Part shown: one piece after another, positions 16,849 to 25,816 of the stretch
Position numbering within the stretch: position 1 is the first letter of the stretch
Layout: the number at the start of each line of letters is the position of its first letter
Source: Lachnospiraceae bacterium
GTDB taxonomy: Bacteria; Bacillota; Clostridia; Lachnospirales; Lachnospiraceae
Assembly (NCBI GenBank): GCA_017556805.1
Contig: JAFYMC010000022.1
Coordinates: 19,797 to 83,796, forward strand
DNA: 64,000 nucleotides
Reading direction: 5' to 3'
Notes under the pieces: model-generated
Database searches by the model: none
What the model was told of the DNA's origin: nothing
Seen by the model: the letters and a program-made list of their open reading frames with translations, nothing else
Translations under genes and position numbers: made by a program

Positions 16849-18813
16849 TTACTTATTCTCTTCCTTTACCTCAATCTTGCGGATTTCCTTGGTACGGATT
16901 TCCTCACAGATTGCGGAAATAAACTCCGCAAGCGGCTTCTGTCCCTCATCACCGAGATAACGGCTTCTTACGGAAACAACGCCCTCTTCCTCTTCCTTCT
17001 GACCTACAACAAGCATGTACGGAACGCGGTCAAGTCTGGTTTCACGAATCTTGTAACCGATTTTCTCCGCTCTGTCATCCATTTCTGCGGAAATACCGTT
17101 CTTACGCAGCTCCTTTAATACCTTCTCCGCATAGTCGTTGTACTTCTCGGAAATCGGAAGCACACGTACCTGCTCCGGACACAGCCAGGTCGGGAATAAG
17201 CCTGCGTACTTCTCGATGAGCCATGCAAGGGTTCTCTCGTAGCAACCCATACTGGTTCTGTGGATGATATACGGGCGAACCTTGTCACCGTTCTGGTCGA
17301 TATAGTACATATCAAACTGCTCAGCCAGGAGAGCATCCCACTGAATGGTAATCATGGTGTCTTCCTTACCGTATACGTTCTTTGCCTGAATATCAATCTT
17401 CGGGCCGTAGAAGGCAGCTTCACCGATACCTTCGATAAACTCGATGCCGAGCTCGTTCAATACGTCACGGATGTGCTGCTCGGTCTCATTCCAAACCTCA
17501 GCAGAACCTACATACTTCTCCGGATTCTCCGGGTCCCAACGGGACAGACGATAGGTAACATCCTCTTCTACACCGAGGGTCTTTAAGCAGTGCTGTGCAA
17601 GAGCAATACAATTCTTAAACTCTTCTACCATCTGGTCCGGACGTACAATCAAGTGGCCCTCGGAAATGGTAAACTGACGTACTCTTGTCAGACCGTGCAT
17701 CTCACCGGAATCCTCGTTACGGAACAAGGTAGAGGTCTCACCGTAGCGAAGCGGCAGGTCCTTATAGGACTTCTGGCTGTTCTTGTATACATAGTACTGG
17801 AACGGACAGGTCATCGGACGAAGGGCGAATACTTCCTTGTCCTTCTTCTCATCACCCATAACGAACATACCGTCCATGTAGTGATCCCAGTGACCGGAAA
17901 TCTTGTACAAATCACTCTTTGCCATCAGCGGAGTCTTGGTACGAATGTAGCCCCACTCATTATCCTCCAAATCCTCAATCCAACGCTGTAATCTCTGAAT
18001 CATCTTTGCGCCCTTCGGCATGAGAAGCGGCAAACCCTGACCGATTACGTCAACGGTGGTGAAGAGTTCCATCTCACGACCCAGCTTGTTGTGGTCGCGC
18101 TTCTTAATATCCTCTAAGTGAGCCAGATACTCATCCAAATCCGCGTTCTTCGTAAATGCGGTACCGTAAATACGGGTTAACATCTTATTTTTCTCACTGC
18201 CTCTCCAGTATGCACCGGAGGAAGAAATAAGCTTAATTGCCTTGATACCCTTGGTGCTCATTAAGTGCGGTCCCGCACAAAGGTCTACAAACTCACCCTG
18301 GGAATAGAAAGAAATCTCCGCATCCTCCGGAAGGTCCTGAATCAGCTCAACCTTGTACGGCTCACCCTTCGCTTCCATAAACTTAATTGCTTCCGCACGC
18401 GGTAAAGTATAACGGGTCAGCTCCGCACCTTCCTTAATAATCTTCTTCATCTCAGCCTCTAACGCATCCAGAGCCTCACGATCAAACGGCGGGCAGTCAA
18501 AGTCATAATAAAAACCGGTATCAATGGACGGTCCGATGGCACACTTCGCATCCGGATACAATCTCTTCACCGCCTCTGCAAGTACGTGGGACGCGGTATG
18601 ACGATAGGCAGCCTTACCTGCATCATCGTTAAAAGTCAAAATACTTAACTCGGAATCCTCTTCCACAACGGTACGAAGGTCCACAACCTTCCCGTTTAAC
18701 TCAGCTGCACAAGCCATTCTTGCAAGACCCTCGCTGATATCCTTGGCAATGTCAATAATAGACATTGCAGATGCATACTCCTTCACGGAGCCGTCTTTCA
18801 GTGTAATTTTCAT
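16849..18813 (-). CDS. thrS: Threonyl-tRNA synthetase
   Basis: The 654-residue class II synthetase charges tRNA-Thr. The domains are TGS (1-62), the editing SAD domain with HTASHVLAEA and CAGPH, the catalytic core with motif 2 FRNEDSGEMHGLTRVRQF and motif 3 near GCYERTLAWLIE, and the C-terminal anticodon-binding domain from about 545. Length matches the family. Expression is controlled by a T-box leader, so it responds to uncharged tRNA-Thr. A GGAG box lies just before the ATG. Confidence 0.98.
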   Translation of the reverse strand: MKITLKDGSVKEYASAMSIIDIAKDISEGLARMACAAELNGKVVDLRTVVEEDSELSILTFNDDAGKAAYRHTASHVLAEAVKRLYPDAKCAIGPSIDTGFYYDFDCPPFDREALDALEAEMKKIIKEGAELTRYTLPRAEAIKFMEAKGEPYKVELIQDLPEDAEISFYSQGEFVDLCAGPHLMSTKGIKAIKLISSSGAYWRGSEKNKMLTRIYGTAFTKNADLDEYLAHLEDIKKRDHNKLGREMELFTTVDVIGQGLPLLMPKGAKMIQRLQRWIEDLEDNEWGYIRTKTPLMAKSDLYKISGHWDHYMDGMFVMGDEKKDKEVFALRPMTCPFQYYVYKNSQKSYKDLPLRYGETSTLFRNEDSGEMHGLTRVRQFTISEGHLIVRPDQMVEEFKNCIALAQHCLKTLGVEEDVTYRLSRWDPENPEKYVGSAEVWNETEQHIRDVLNELGIEFIEGIGEAAFYGPKIDIQAKNVYGKEDTMITIQWDALLAEQFDMYYIDQNGDKVRPYIIHRTSMGCYERTLAWLIEKYAGLFPTWLCPEQVRVLPISEKYNDYAEKVLKELRKNGISAEMDDRAEKIGYKIRETRLDRVPYMLVVGQKEEEEGVVSVRSRYLGDEGQKPLAEFISAICEEIRTKEIRKIEVKEENK

Positions 18814-18846
18814 AACTCTTTTTCTCCTTTCTCTTTTTCATATCTC

Positions 18847-18974
18847 CGTGTTGGCAGTGCTACGCACCCCCACAACCTCGCGACAATGTCGCTCGGTCGT
18901 GGGCGCGTTCGCATGATCATAGATTTTCGGAAGCAAGCTTCCAAAATCTCTTCTATGCTCACTTTGCCAACACG
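18847..18974. repeat. Palindromic element in the thrS leader
   Basis: A 128-bp segment is bounded by perfect 10-bp inverted repeats (CGTGTTGGCA and TGCCAACACG). It contains an internal 13-bp hairpin (18921-18949, AGATTTT with a bulged C then GGAAGC) and a GC-rich imperfect hairpin at 18868-18902. It sits directly after the T-run of the T-box terminator and before the thrS ribosome site, so it is transcribed into the leader only when antitermination occurs. It looks like a small non-coding mobile or REP-like element. Confidence 0.6.
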
Positions 18975-18981
18975 AAAGAAA

Positions 18982-19206
18982 GTCCCTCTGCTACCAACGG
19001 TAACAAAGGGACGATGTCTCGCGGTTCCACCCTTCTTGAAAAGGAATCTCCTTTTCCGGCTTCATTTCAGATGATAACGGAATCACCGTGGCGTATTAGG
19101 CCCGCTCCGAGGTGGTCTTCTTTTGCTTCCTGCCGGGCCGCTCTCAGCAAACGCAACCCTCTCTGTGACATTTCACAACGTACTGTCCTCATCAACGCTT
19201 TCACTG
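18982..19206 (-). promoter_or_regulatory. T-box riboswitch controlling thrS
   Basis: On the minus strand the conserved T-box AAGGGTGGAACCGCG (19021-19035) is followed by a terminator with stem GTCCCT/AGGGAC (18982-19012) and the T-run CTTTCTTT. Upstream lie stem-I features such as GAGAGGGTTGCGTTTGCTGA. The leader senses uncharged tRNA-Thr by pairing with its anticodon and acceptor end. I could not fix the specifier codon by eye. Confidence 0.93.
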
Positions 19207-19212
19207 TGTTTC

Positions 19213-19240
19213 ATTATATCACTTTGCATTAAAAAGTCAA
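19213..19240 (-). promoter_or_regulatory. Promoter of the thrS T-box transcript
   Basis: TTGACT (19235-19240), 16-bp spacer, TATAAT (19213-19218) on the minus strand, immediately before the T-box leader. Confidence 0.82.
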
Positions 19241-19252
19241 GCAGTTTTCCGG

Positions 19253-20695
19253 CTACTTTACCCTCGATTTATTAACTTCCGCAATGATGGCATCCCATTC
19301 TGCCGAAATCTTTTTTACCTGCTCCTCCGGAGTCGTATTTTCAAAAGGATACTGCCACAATAGCATCGGTCCGAGAATATCCTCCTTCCCTTCAACTGCA
19401 GTCCTCTTCAATTGGGATGCACAATTTCCGGTTACAAAATACTGTATGGTCTCGTCTACTGCCCGTTCATCCATAAACCAGGAATAATACTTTTCCTCCC
19501 AGCCTTCGCCGCCTTCATCTGCCTCAAGCATTTCCGTGTATAAATTGTATGCATAGGCAATGTTTCCCGCCGTCTCCTCATCGTAACAGGACGGGATAAT
19601 TACAATGTTATCGCAAAAATAACTGTGGTAGCCCTCCGTACCGTCCGGTTTTGGTGGCATTACAAAACCTATATCATCTTCCATGCAATCACCATAATTA
19701 TTCCCCGGACTGCATCTATAGACTTCACTAAATTGCATTGCGGCATTTCCTTCCCGAAATGCAGGTATGAAATAATCCCATTCAGAACCCTCCGGTTGCG
19801 GCATCTCATAGCCCTTTTGATACAAGTCTACCGCAAAATTCAATGCCTCTGTCACTTCCTCAGACTGCAAATTATTATAAAGTATTCCCTCTTCGTCTTT
19901 TCTCACAAACTCCGAACCGGCGGATGCCACTAAAGTCTGAAGTGTTGTCGCCCCCCGGCTGACCGTGGCATACACATCCGTTTGTCCGTCTCCGTCCGTA
20001 TCTCTGGTAAGGATTTCGCAAAGCTCCGCAAATTTGGACCAGGTCCATTCTCCCGCTGCCTGCAAATCATAGGGAAGATTCGGGTCAAGTCCCGCCTCTT
20101 CAAACAGACGCTTATTAAAAATCACACCGCCTACAGGCTCCGACGCACCGGCCTTCATTCCGTAAACACTGTCCCCTACCGTCATAAACTCCCGTACACT
20201 ATCATTCCATTTCTCTTCGGAAAAGTCCAGTTCATCCAGTGTCGCCAAATCATAATAAAGTCCCTTTTTCATCGGCTCTGCTACAAACCGATAGTCCAGC
20301 TCAACTATCTGTGCAATAGGCGTACCTTCTTCTACCGACTCTATATACGCTTCCACCATGTCTCCCCAGCCGGCCACCTCCTTTTTCTTAATATGAAAAT
20401 TATACTTTTCCATTATTTTTTCATGGTACACTTCCACTGAACTCTTGAATCCGATGTCCGCCGACTTTTCTGGTACAAAATGGTATCCGATCACAATCTC
20501 CATTCCGCCCAAATTCCGATACGGAATCTCTGTGGGAGTCGGCGGTGCCGGTGTTGAAGTGGCACATTGAGTCTCTTGTACCGGTATCGGTGTAGGCGTA
20601 GTCTCCGGCTCCGGATTTTTTTCCGTACATCCGGAAAGAGCTACACACAATATCGCCGCCAGTGACAGTTTTCCGAATTTTTTTCTCTTATGCAT
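19253..20695 (-). CDS. Extracellular solute-binding lipoprotein (sugar ABC type), orphan
   Basis: The 480-residue protein has a lipoprotein signal (MHKRKKFGKLSLAAILCVAL, then SGC lipobox at about residue 23) and a Pro/Thr linker. The mature part resembles family 1 solute-binding proteins for oligosaccharides, with the LWQYPFENTTPEEQ and PQPEGSEWDYFIPAF type segments. No permease or ATPase gene is adjacent, so it either pairs with a transporter elsewhere or acts as a sensor. GGAGG precedes the ATG. The substrate is unknown. Confidence 0.82.
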   Translation of the reverse strand: MHKRKKFGKLSLAAILCVALSGCTEKNPEPETTPTPIPVQETQCATSTPAPPTPTEIPYRNLGGMEIVIGYHFVPEKSADIGFKSSVEVYHEKIMEKYNFHIKKKEVAGWGDMVEAYIESVEEGTPIAQIVELDYRFVAEPMKKGLYYDLATLDELDFSEEKWNDSVREFMTVGDSVYGMKAGASEPVGGVIFNKRLFEEAGLDPNLPYDLQAAGEWTWSKFAELCEILTRDTDGDGQTDVYATVSRGATTLQTLVASAGSEFVRKDEEGILYNNLQSEEVTEALNFAVDLYQKGYEMPQPEGSEWDYFIPAFREGNAAMQFSEVYRCSPGNNYGDCMEDDIGFVMPPKPDGTEGYHSYFCDNIVIIPSCYDEETAGNIAYAYNLYTEMLEADEGGEGWEEKYYSWFMDERAVDETIQYFVTGNCASQLKRTAVEGKEDILGPMLLWQYPFENTTPEEQVKKISAEWDAIIAEVNKSRVK

Positions 20696-20748
20696 CTTAC
20701 GACCTCCCTCCGAACAAAGCGTCTTCTCCTGCTTTCGTTTTCCTCTTC

Positions 20749-21705
20749 CTACATACTTCCGTCTCCCGGCGTATATCCCAACGAATATCCACCGTCTTTT
20801 TTCAGATAGGCTATCCTTGCGTACTTCGAGTTGTAAAACTCCACATACTCTTCTTCGTTTTCTACCGCCTCTATCAGCGCCTTCGTGAATTCAAGCTCCG
20901 TCCATATCGTTTTCGGATATATCTTCTTTAACAGTCCGCAATAGAGACCGATATCCGCCGAGCCCCCTTCCACTTCTATGTACACGCTATGCAGCTGCTC
21001 CGTTGCCGTATCAAACTCTACTCGTATGGAAAGCTCGCTGCCATTTCCGTAATCCCGATAGGTAGCAAACCGGTAGCGTACATTCTCCCCGGACACAGAG
21101 CACAGATTACTGTAAACGGAACTGTCCTCTACCATCTCATATTCCTCCGTCCATTGCTCCGTTAACCACTGTTCAAACTCCGGAAGTCGCAACTCAAAAT
21201 GCTTTTCATCGCAAGGATACCCCATCTCTTTGATATCCTCCGGATTGTAATAACGCACATCGGAATCTTTATCCAGAATACGCTCTGCCGGCTCGATTCC
21301 GGGCATGACGGCATTTCTCGTCATCCGGTCCCCATAAAACTTCAGTTCTTCCTCTGAAAACTCTATTCCTTCAAGAAACTCTTTGTTTGCCTCCGCCCGT
21401 TCGGCAGAAGCCTGAAATAGTCCTATGATATCCGGCATCATAGGAAGGGCACAGGTCAACGCAACAGACAGTCCGATTCCGCAAACGGCAGCCTTCTTTG
21501 CCACTCGCTTCGTTCCACCTGTCGCACTGTTTCCCATAGCCTCCGTCCGGGCTTTCGCAGACTCCGGTACAGCCGCTGTCACATTCTGCTCCCTGCCTTC
21601 ATGGCCGTATATGGAACTATTACTCTCGTAGCTCTTTACAAACCGATGACAATTTTTACACCATTTTCCCTTTATTTCATGATCACAAACCGAACAAAGT
21701 CTCAT
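20749..21705 (-). CDS. Zinc-ribbon single-pass membrane protein, paralogue A
   Basis: I do not recognise a named family. The 318-residue protein starts with a zinc ribbon of two CxxC knuckles (LCSVCDHEIKGKWCKNCHRF), then a low-complexity linker, one transmembrane helix (about 83-107) and an exported C-terminal domain of about 200 residues. That domain shares with the next gene the motifs YYNPEDIKEMGYPCDEKHFE, PEFEQWL and EQWTEEYE. The cytoplasmic ribbon and outer domain suggest signalling across the membrane, but no function is known. It lies 61 nt after its paralogue and 53 nt before the lipoprotein gene. Confidence 0.75.
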   Translation of the reverse strand: MRLCSVCDHEIKGKWCKNCHRFVKSYESNSSIYGHEGREQNVTAAVPESAKARTEAMGNSATGGTKRVAKKAAVCGIGLSVALTCALPMMPDIIGLFQASAERAEANKEFLEGIEFSEEELKFYGDRMTRNAVMPGIEPAERILDKDSDVRYYNPEDIKEMGYPCDEKHFELRLPEFEQWLTEQWTEEYEMVEDSSVYSNLCSVSGENVRYRFATYRDYGNGSELSIRVEFDTATEQLHSVYIEVEGGSADIGLYCGLLKKIYPKTIWTELEFTKALIEAVENEEEYVEFYNSKYARIAYLKKDGGYSLGYTPGDGSM

Positions 21706-21766
21706 ATACCCTCCAAATTACAGAAGAGGCACCTTCCATGCCTCTTCGTATTGTCTTTCATTCAAT

Positions 21767-22822
21767 TTAGTACTCATATGCCGGATAGAAGGCAACGGAA
21801 TAGTAGCCCTCATTTATCTGCGCATCAATCTGTAACTTATCGGAGGCATAAAACGTAATCGCTTCATCCGTTTCTCCGTTTAATGCATCCTTCATATTAC
21901 GCTTAAAAAAGCTCTGGGTCCAGTCCGTCTCCGGATCAAACTCCTTCAGCGCCTCATAACAAAGCGGTATAATATCTTCCTTGTCCAGAGCCGCAAAACC
22001 GAACCTGTGAAGCTCTTGGGTAGCGGTATCATAGTCAACCCTTACGGAAACCTCTCCGGTGACATAGTAGTCCCGGAACAATCCAAAATACAACCAGGTA
22101 CCGGTCTCATCCTCATAATAAAAATTCGAATACTCGGAAATCCCCTCTTCCAACTCATACTCATCCGTCCAGTTTTTCTCAAGCCACTCATCAAACTCCG
22201 GCACCGTCACGTCAAAGTGAGCATCGTCGCAGGCAAAGCCCAAGGTAACAATATCCCTGGGATCGTAATACCGGTATTCATACTCCGCTTCTTTCATTGT
22301 CTCCACCGGCACCAACTTTTCCATCGCCGCCAGCTTCTCCTCGTAATCTAAGTCCTTCTGCGACGGTGTCTCTGCAAACGGATTATCTGCCTCTTCTTCC
22401 TCACGGAAGCCTTCCTTTAACTCATCCGACAACGCTCCGACACAATTGGAAATCGTAGGAATCAAAGCTCCGATCAGATTGAAAATAACATACAAAATAA
22501 TCAATACAACTGCAAGCTTGCCTTTTCCCTTTTTCTTCCCTGCGGAAGGGCTTGTAGTCCCCGAGGCACCTCCCGTACTCGTTACGGTCCGGGTATAGGT
22601 CTGTTGCGGTCTTGTCGTCCCTGTGCTACGGGTAACCGTCGTATTTGCCGACATTCCACTCATCCCTGCGTTCGTATGGTAGGTGCAGTTCGCATCATTT
22701 CCCGGATCATGGGATGCGTTAAAGTGAATATCATCGGACAAATGATAAACCTTTACAAAGCGATGGCAATTTTTACACCAAGTACCCTCTATTTTTTTAT
22801 CACAAATCGTACAAAGTTTCAT
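21767..22822 (-). CDS. Zinc-ribbon single-pass membrane protein, paralogue B
   Basis: This 351-residue paralogue of the next gene downstream begins KLCTICDKKIEGTWCKNCHR, again a two-knuckle zinc ribbon. A Thr/Gly-rich linker leads to a transmembrane helix (about 108-133, LAVVLIILYVIFNLIGALIP) and then an exported domain with YYDPRDIVTLGFACDDAHFD, PEFDEWL and KNWTDEYE. Function is unknown. The ATG at 22822 is used because GGGGG lies 5-6 nt upstream; the GTG one codon earlier is less likely. The pair arose by tandem duplication and then diverged strongly. Confidence 0.75.
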   Translation of the reverse strand: MKLCTICDKKIEGTWCKNCHRFVKVYHLSDDIHFNASHDPGNDANCTYHTNAGMSGMSANTTVTRSTGTTRPQQTYTRTVTSTGGASGTTSPSAGKKKGKGKLAVVLIILYVIFNLIGALIPTISNCVGALSDELKEGFREEEEADNPFAETPSQKDLDYEEKLAAMEKLVPVETMKEAEYEYRYYDPRDIVTLGFACDDAHFDVTVPEFDEWLEKNWTDEYELEEGISEYSNFYYEDETGTWLYFGLFRDYYVTGEVSVRVDYDTATQELHRFGFAALDKEDIIPLCYEALKEFDPETDWTQSFFKRNMKDALNGETDEAITFYASDKLQIDAQINEGYYSVAFYPAYEY

Positions 22823-22895
22823 CACGTTCCCCCGTTCCGGTATACTGCATACACGGCATTACCACCCGTATTGTACCATACTCCGCATATCCTGT

Positions 22896-24305
22896 CTACA
22901 ACAACATACTCAAACGTTCCTCAAACTCCTCCACCGGAAGCGGCTTGTCAAACAGATATCCTTGTGCATGATAACAATTGTTCTCTTTTAAAATCGTTAC
23001 CTGCTCCGTCGTCTCTACGCCCTCTGCAATACACTCAAGTCCCAGATTCTGTGCCATGCCGATGATATGCTTCAGCATAACCTTTTTCTGGGTATCCTCG
23101 TCCGCCTCTTCACTTCCGTCCGGCAGGAAACTCTTATCGATTTTCAATACCTTCCACGGCATCTCACGAATCAGATTTAAGGAGGAATAGCCCACACCGA
23201 AATCATCCACCGCAACACTGAAGCCCAGCGTGCGGAATGCAATAACAATTTGCTTCAATTCCCGGAAATCCACATCGGTAGTTGTCTCTGTCAGCTCCAG
23301 CTCGATATACTCATGAGGCACATGATACTTATCTACAATCTCTACCACATGTTCCACCAAATCCATATCTCCCAGATGTACACGGGAAAGATTGACGGAA
23401 ACCTTAACCAGTGACCTTCCCTCTGCCTGCCACCGGGCCAAATCACGGCATACACGCTCCAACACATAAAAGTCCAAATCACAAATCAGATGGCTCTGCT
23501 CCAGTACCGGAATAAAACGATAGGGCAAAATCATCTGTCCGTCATGCTTCCAACGGCAAAGTGCCTCCGCACCGTTTAACTTATAGTTCTTTAACATTAC
23601 TTTCGGCTGATAATACACCAAAAACTCTTCGTTTTTCAGCGATTCGTCAAAAACACTCTCTACCCACTTTTCGTTCTCTACCGACTGCATCAGCCGTTCG
23701 TCAAAAAACACATACGGAACCCTCTGTATATGCTTCGCCATATTCCAGGCCATACCGATACAGTCCATAATCTCTTCCGCAGACTTCGGTTTCGTAATCT
23801 CGTAATAGCCGGCGTACGCACTGAGTATCGCCTTCTTTTTGTCCTTCAGCCCCATTTCAATCTGGGTTCCGGAAAGATACTTCGTTACATAAGACAATCG
23901 TTCCTTTCGAAAGATCATCGTAAACGTGTCTCCCTGGACACGACATACACAGCCGTCTTCTCCCAGGTCCTTTTGAAGCTTCACGATAAATTTATTTAAA
24001 ATCTTTGTTCCGGTCTCTCTGCCGAACTGGTGATTTACCACAGAAAAACGCTTCATGTCGAACCGGCAAGCGGCATACTTCTCCAAGGTTCCGTCCGCAA
24101 GCCTGTCGTCAATGAACTTAAAAAAGTAATTGAGACTGAACACGTCAACCGAATCCGCGCGAAAGCTCAGTTTATCCGCCATATTCCGCAGTTCAAGCAA
24201 ATTATTCAGTACATCCGTATCTTCCGGTGAAACAAGCGTTTTCGTTTCATCCAGCTTAGCCAGAAACTCATTCACCAGTTTAGCATAAGAATCATTGTGT
24301 TTCAT
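22896..24305 (-). CDS. c-di-GMP phosphodiesterase (EAL) with degenerate GGDEF domain
   Basis: The 469-residue soluble protein combines a degenerate GGDEF domain (about 55-190), where the active site reads RVQGDTFTM instead of GGDEF, with an EAL domain (about 215-469). The EAL domain keeps the catalytic set: AEALCRW, the Asn in VSVNLSR, ELTET, VDDFGVGYSS, KIDKSFL and AEGVET. It should hydrolyse c-di-GMP to pGpG, possibly controlled by the dead GGDEF domain. No membrane segment is present. It lies 13 nt after the PocR-type sensor gene, so that sensor is its likely controller. Confidence 0.9.
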   Translation of the reverse strand: MKHNDSYAKLVNEFLAKLDETKTLVSPEDTDVLNNLLELRNMADKLSFRADSVDVFSLNYFFKFIDDRLADGTLEKYAACRFDMKRFSVVNHQFGRETGTKILNKFIVKLQKDLGEDGCVCRVQGDTFTMIFRKERLSYVTKYLSGTQIEMGLKDKKKAILSAYAGYYEITKPKSAEEIMDCIGMAWNMAKHIQRVPYVFFDERLMQSVENEKWVESVFDESLKNEEFLVYYQPKVMLKNYKLNGAEALCRWKHDGQMILPYRFIPVLEQSHLICDLDFYVLERVCRDLARWQAEGRSLVKVSVNLSRVHLGDMDLVEHVVEIVDKYHVPHEYIELELTETTTDVDFRELKQIVIAFRTLGFSVAVDDFGVGYSSLNLIREMPWKVLKIDKSFLPDGSEEADEDTQKKVMLKHIIGMAQNLGLECIAEGVETTEQVTILKENNCYHAQGYLFDKPLPVEEFEERLSMLL

Positions 24306-24318
24306 ACTGTCGTTCTCC

Positions 24319-25593
24319 TTAACCTTCCGTCACCTTCAACTGCGGCAACTCGATGAAAAATACGGTTCCTTCCGTCTCGTCACTGGTAACCGATACCTTA
24401 CCCTGCATCTGACGTACAAATAAATCTACAATAGACAGTGAAAAATCTCGGTTATCCTCCCGCTCGCTCAATTGCAGGATTCCTCTGGAAAAATAATCCC
24501 GGAACAACTTTAACGCAAAATCCGGCATTACCTTTCCCCTGTCACACATCCGTAACTCCAGGATATGTGCATAGGAATCTCTTCTGACATCCACTAAAAT
24601 TTCAAGTTTTGTATCTTTCGTACTGTCCTTTTTAAATGTGATGGCATTGGACACCAGCTTTGCTAACACCTGTCCGATACGGCCGCCGTCTCCCAGCAAT
24701 TGTTCCGGAACATTCTCCGCCACCCGGTAAGAAAGTGTCATATTCTTTGCTGCCGCATCCTCACGTTCCAGTTCGATTACAGCCTGCACCACATCGGAAA
24801 TCGAATACGCAGTCTCATACAAAGCCACATTTCCGTCAGAAAACTTCATGTAATCCACAATATCTCCGATAATGGAATAGGTGGTAGTGCCTTTAGTCAA
24901 CATCGTATCCACTACGTCCATTACCTTCTCTACATTACCGCTCTTTGCGCCTTCCTGTAACGCAGCAATCCATTCGCTCATATTCTCTTGCAAATCGGAA
25001 CTTAAATCCATCAGGAAATGGGACTGGGAACGTGCCGCCCGCTCCAGATTACGGTACTTGTCAATAGCCACATAATTCTGATATGCCATCTCCGACAATA
25101 CGCTTGCAACAACCCCTAAAAACTTCGCAGACTTTTTCAGTTCTTCCTCATCGACAACGCTGATTTCCGATAGTGCTTTATGATAGCTTTCGTATGTAAT
25201 CCCCAGCTCTGCTGCCGTCTTTTTCAGCGCCTCTTCATCGATTTCCGAGGACATCCGGACCTGTCCGCCCAAAAAGCACCCCAGCAACTTATCTCCAAGC
25301 ATAATCGGTGATGCAAAATCCGCCAACCCGGCATGACACTCGTATACTACCGGTTCCCCCTTCTCCAGTGCCATCACCGCTGCATTTCGGTCACATTCCA
25401 TACAACGCTGAAACCCCAATTCCGAGCCTCGTGTATACTTCATACAAAAGTCCGTTGACTCACTCCCCTTCGTAAGCGGGTTACCGTCCGCATCCGTTGT
25501 TAAGGCTGCTCTTCCTGTATATTTTGAAAACTCATCCTGAATTTTCTGCAGTAATTCCACATCTATTAAATCTGTAAGTAATAATTCTGCCAT
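24319..25593 (-). CDS. PocR-domain sensor with degenerate histidine-kinase module
   Basis: The 424-residue protein starts with a PocR ligand-binding domain (about 5-165; FCMKYTRGSELGFQRCMECD, VYECHAGLADFASPI, GCFLGGQV), which in known cases binds small molecules or metals through Cys/His residues. It then has a dimerisation helix matching HisKA, but the expected SHEIRTP reads SSDLQEN, so the phosphorylated His is absent. The ATPase-like domain (about 265-420) keeps an N-box-like KLVSNAITF but its G1 box is CDRGKV and G2 is not evident. It therefore looks like a pseudokinase. GGAGG sets the ATG at 25593 over an upstream TTG. It heads the operon with the EAL phosphodiesterase. Confidence 0.82.
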   Translation of the reverse strand: MAELLLTDLIDVELLQKIQDEFSKYTGRAALTTDADGNPLTKGSESTDFCMKYTRGSELGFQRCMECDRNAAVMALEKGEPVVYECHAGLADFASPIMLGDKLLGCFLGGQVRMSSEIDEEALKKTAAELGITYESYHKALSEISVVDEEELKKSAKFLGVVASVLSEMAYQNYVAIDKYRNLERAARSQSHFLMDLSSDLQENMSEWIAALQEGAKSGNVEKVMDVVDTMLTKGTTTYSIIGDIVDYMKFSDGNVALYETAYSISDVVQAVIELEREDAAAKNMTLSYRVAENVPEQLLGDGGRIGQVLAKLVSNAITFKKDSTKDTKLEILVDVRRDSYAHILELRMCDRGKVMPDFALKLFRDYFSRGILQLSEREDNRDFSLSIVDLFVRQMQGKVSVTSDETEGTVFFIELPQLKVTEG

Positions 25594-25754
25594 ACCTTTC
25601 CCCTCCGGTGAGCACAATTTCCTTTATACCATTATATATCATAGCATATCGCACCGAATTTGTCCACTTTTTTCATGATATTTTCCTTTTTTCTTCTCAA
25701 AAATTATTCATTTTTACAAAGTTTGCAGATATTTGCAACTCTATTGCATAAAAA

Positions 25755-25793
25755 AACGCACTGTTGCAAGCGCTTTCATTGCAACAGCGCGTT
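25755..25793 (-). terminator. Terminator after the Nudix gene
   Basis: A 15-bp stem (AACGCGCTGTTGCAA on the minus strand, one mismatch) with a 9-nt loop and seven Ts. Confidence 0.88.
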
Positions 25794-25816
25794 ACTACAC
25801 ATTCTTCCTCTTTCTT

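Noticed and set aside
18840-19252. A small protein gene in the thrS leader (frames at 18886-19074 and 19014-19232)
   Set aside because: The frames cover the T-box stem-loops and the palindromic element on the opposite strand, with no ribosome site.
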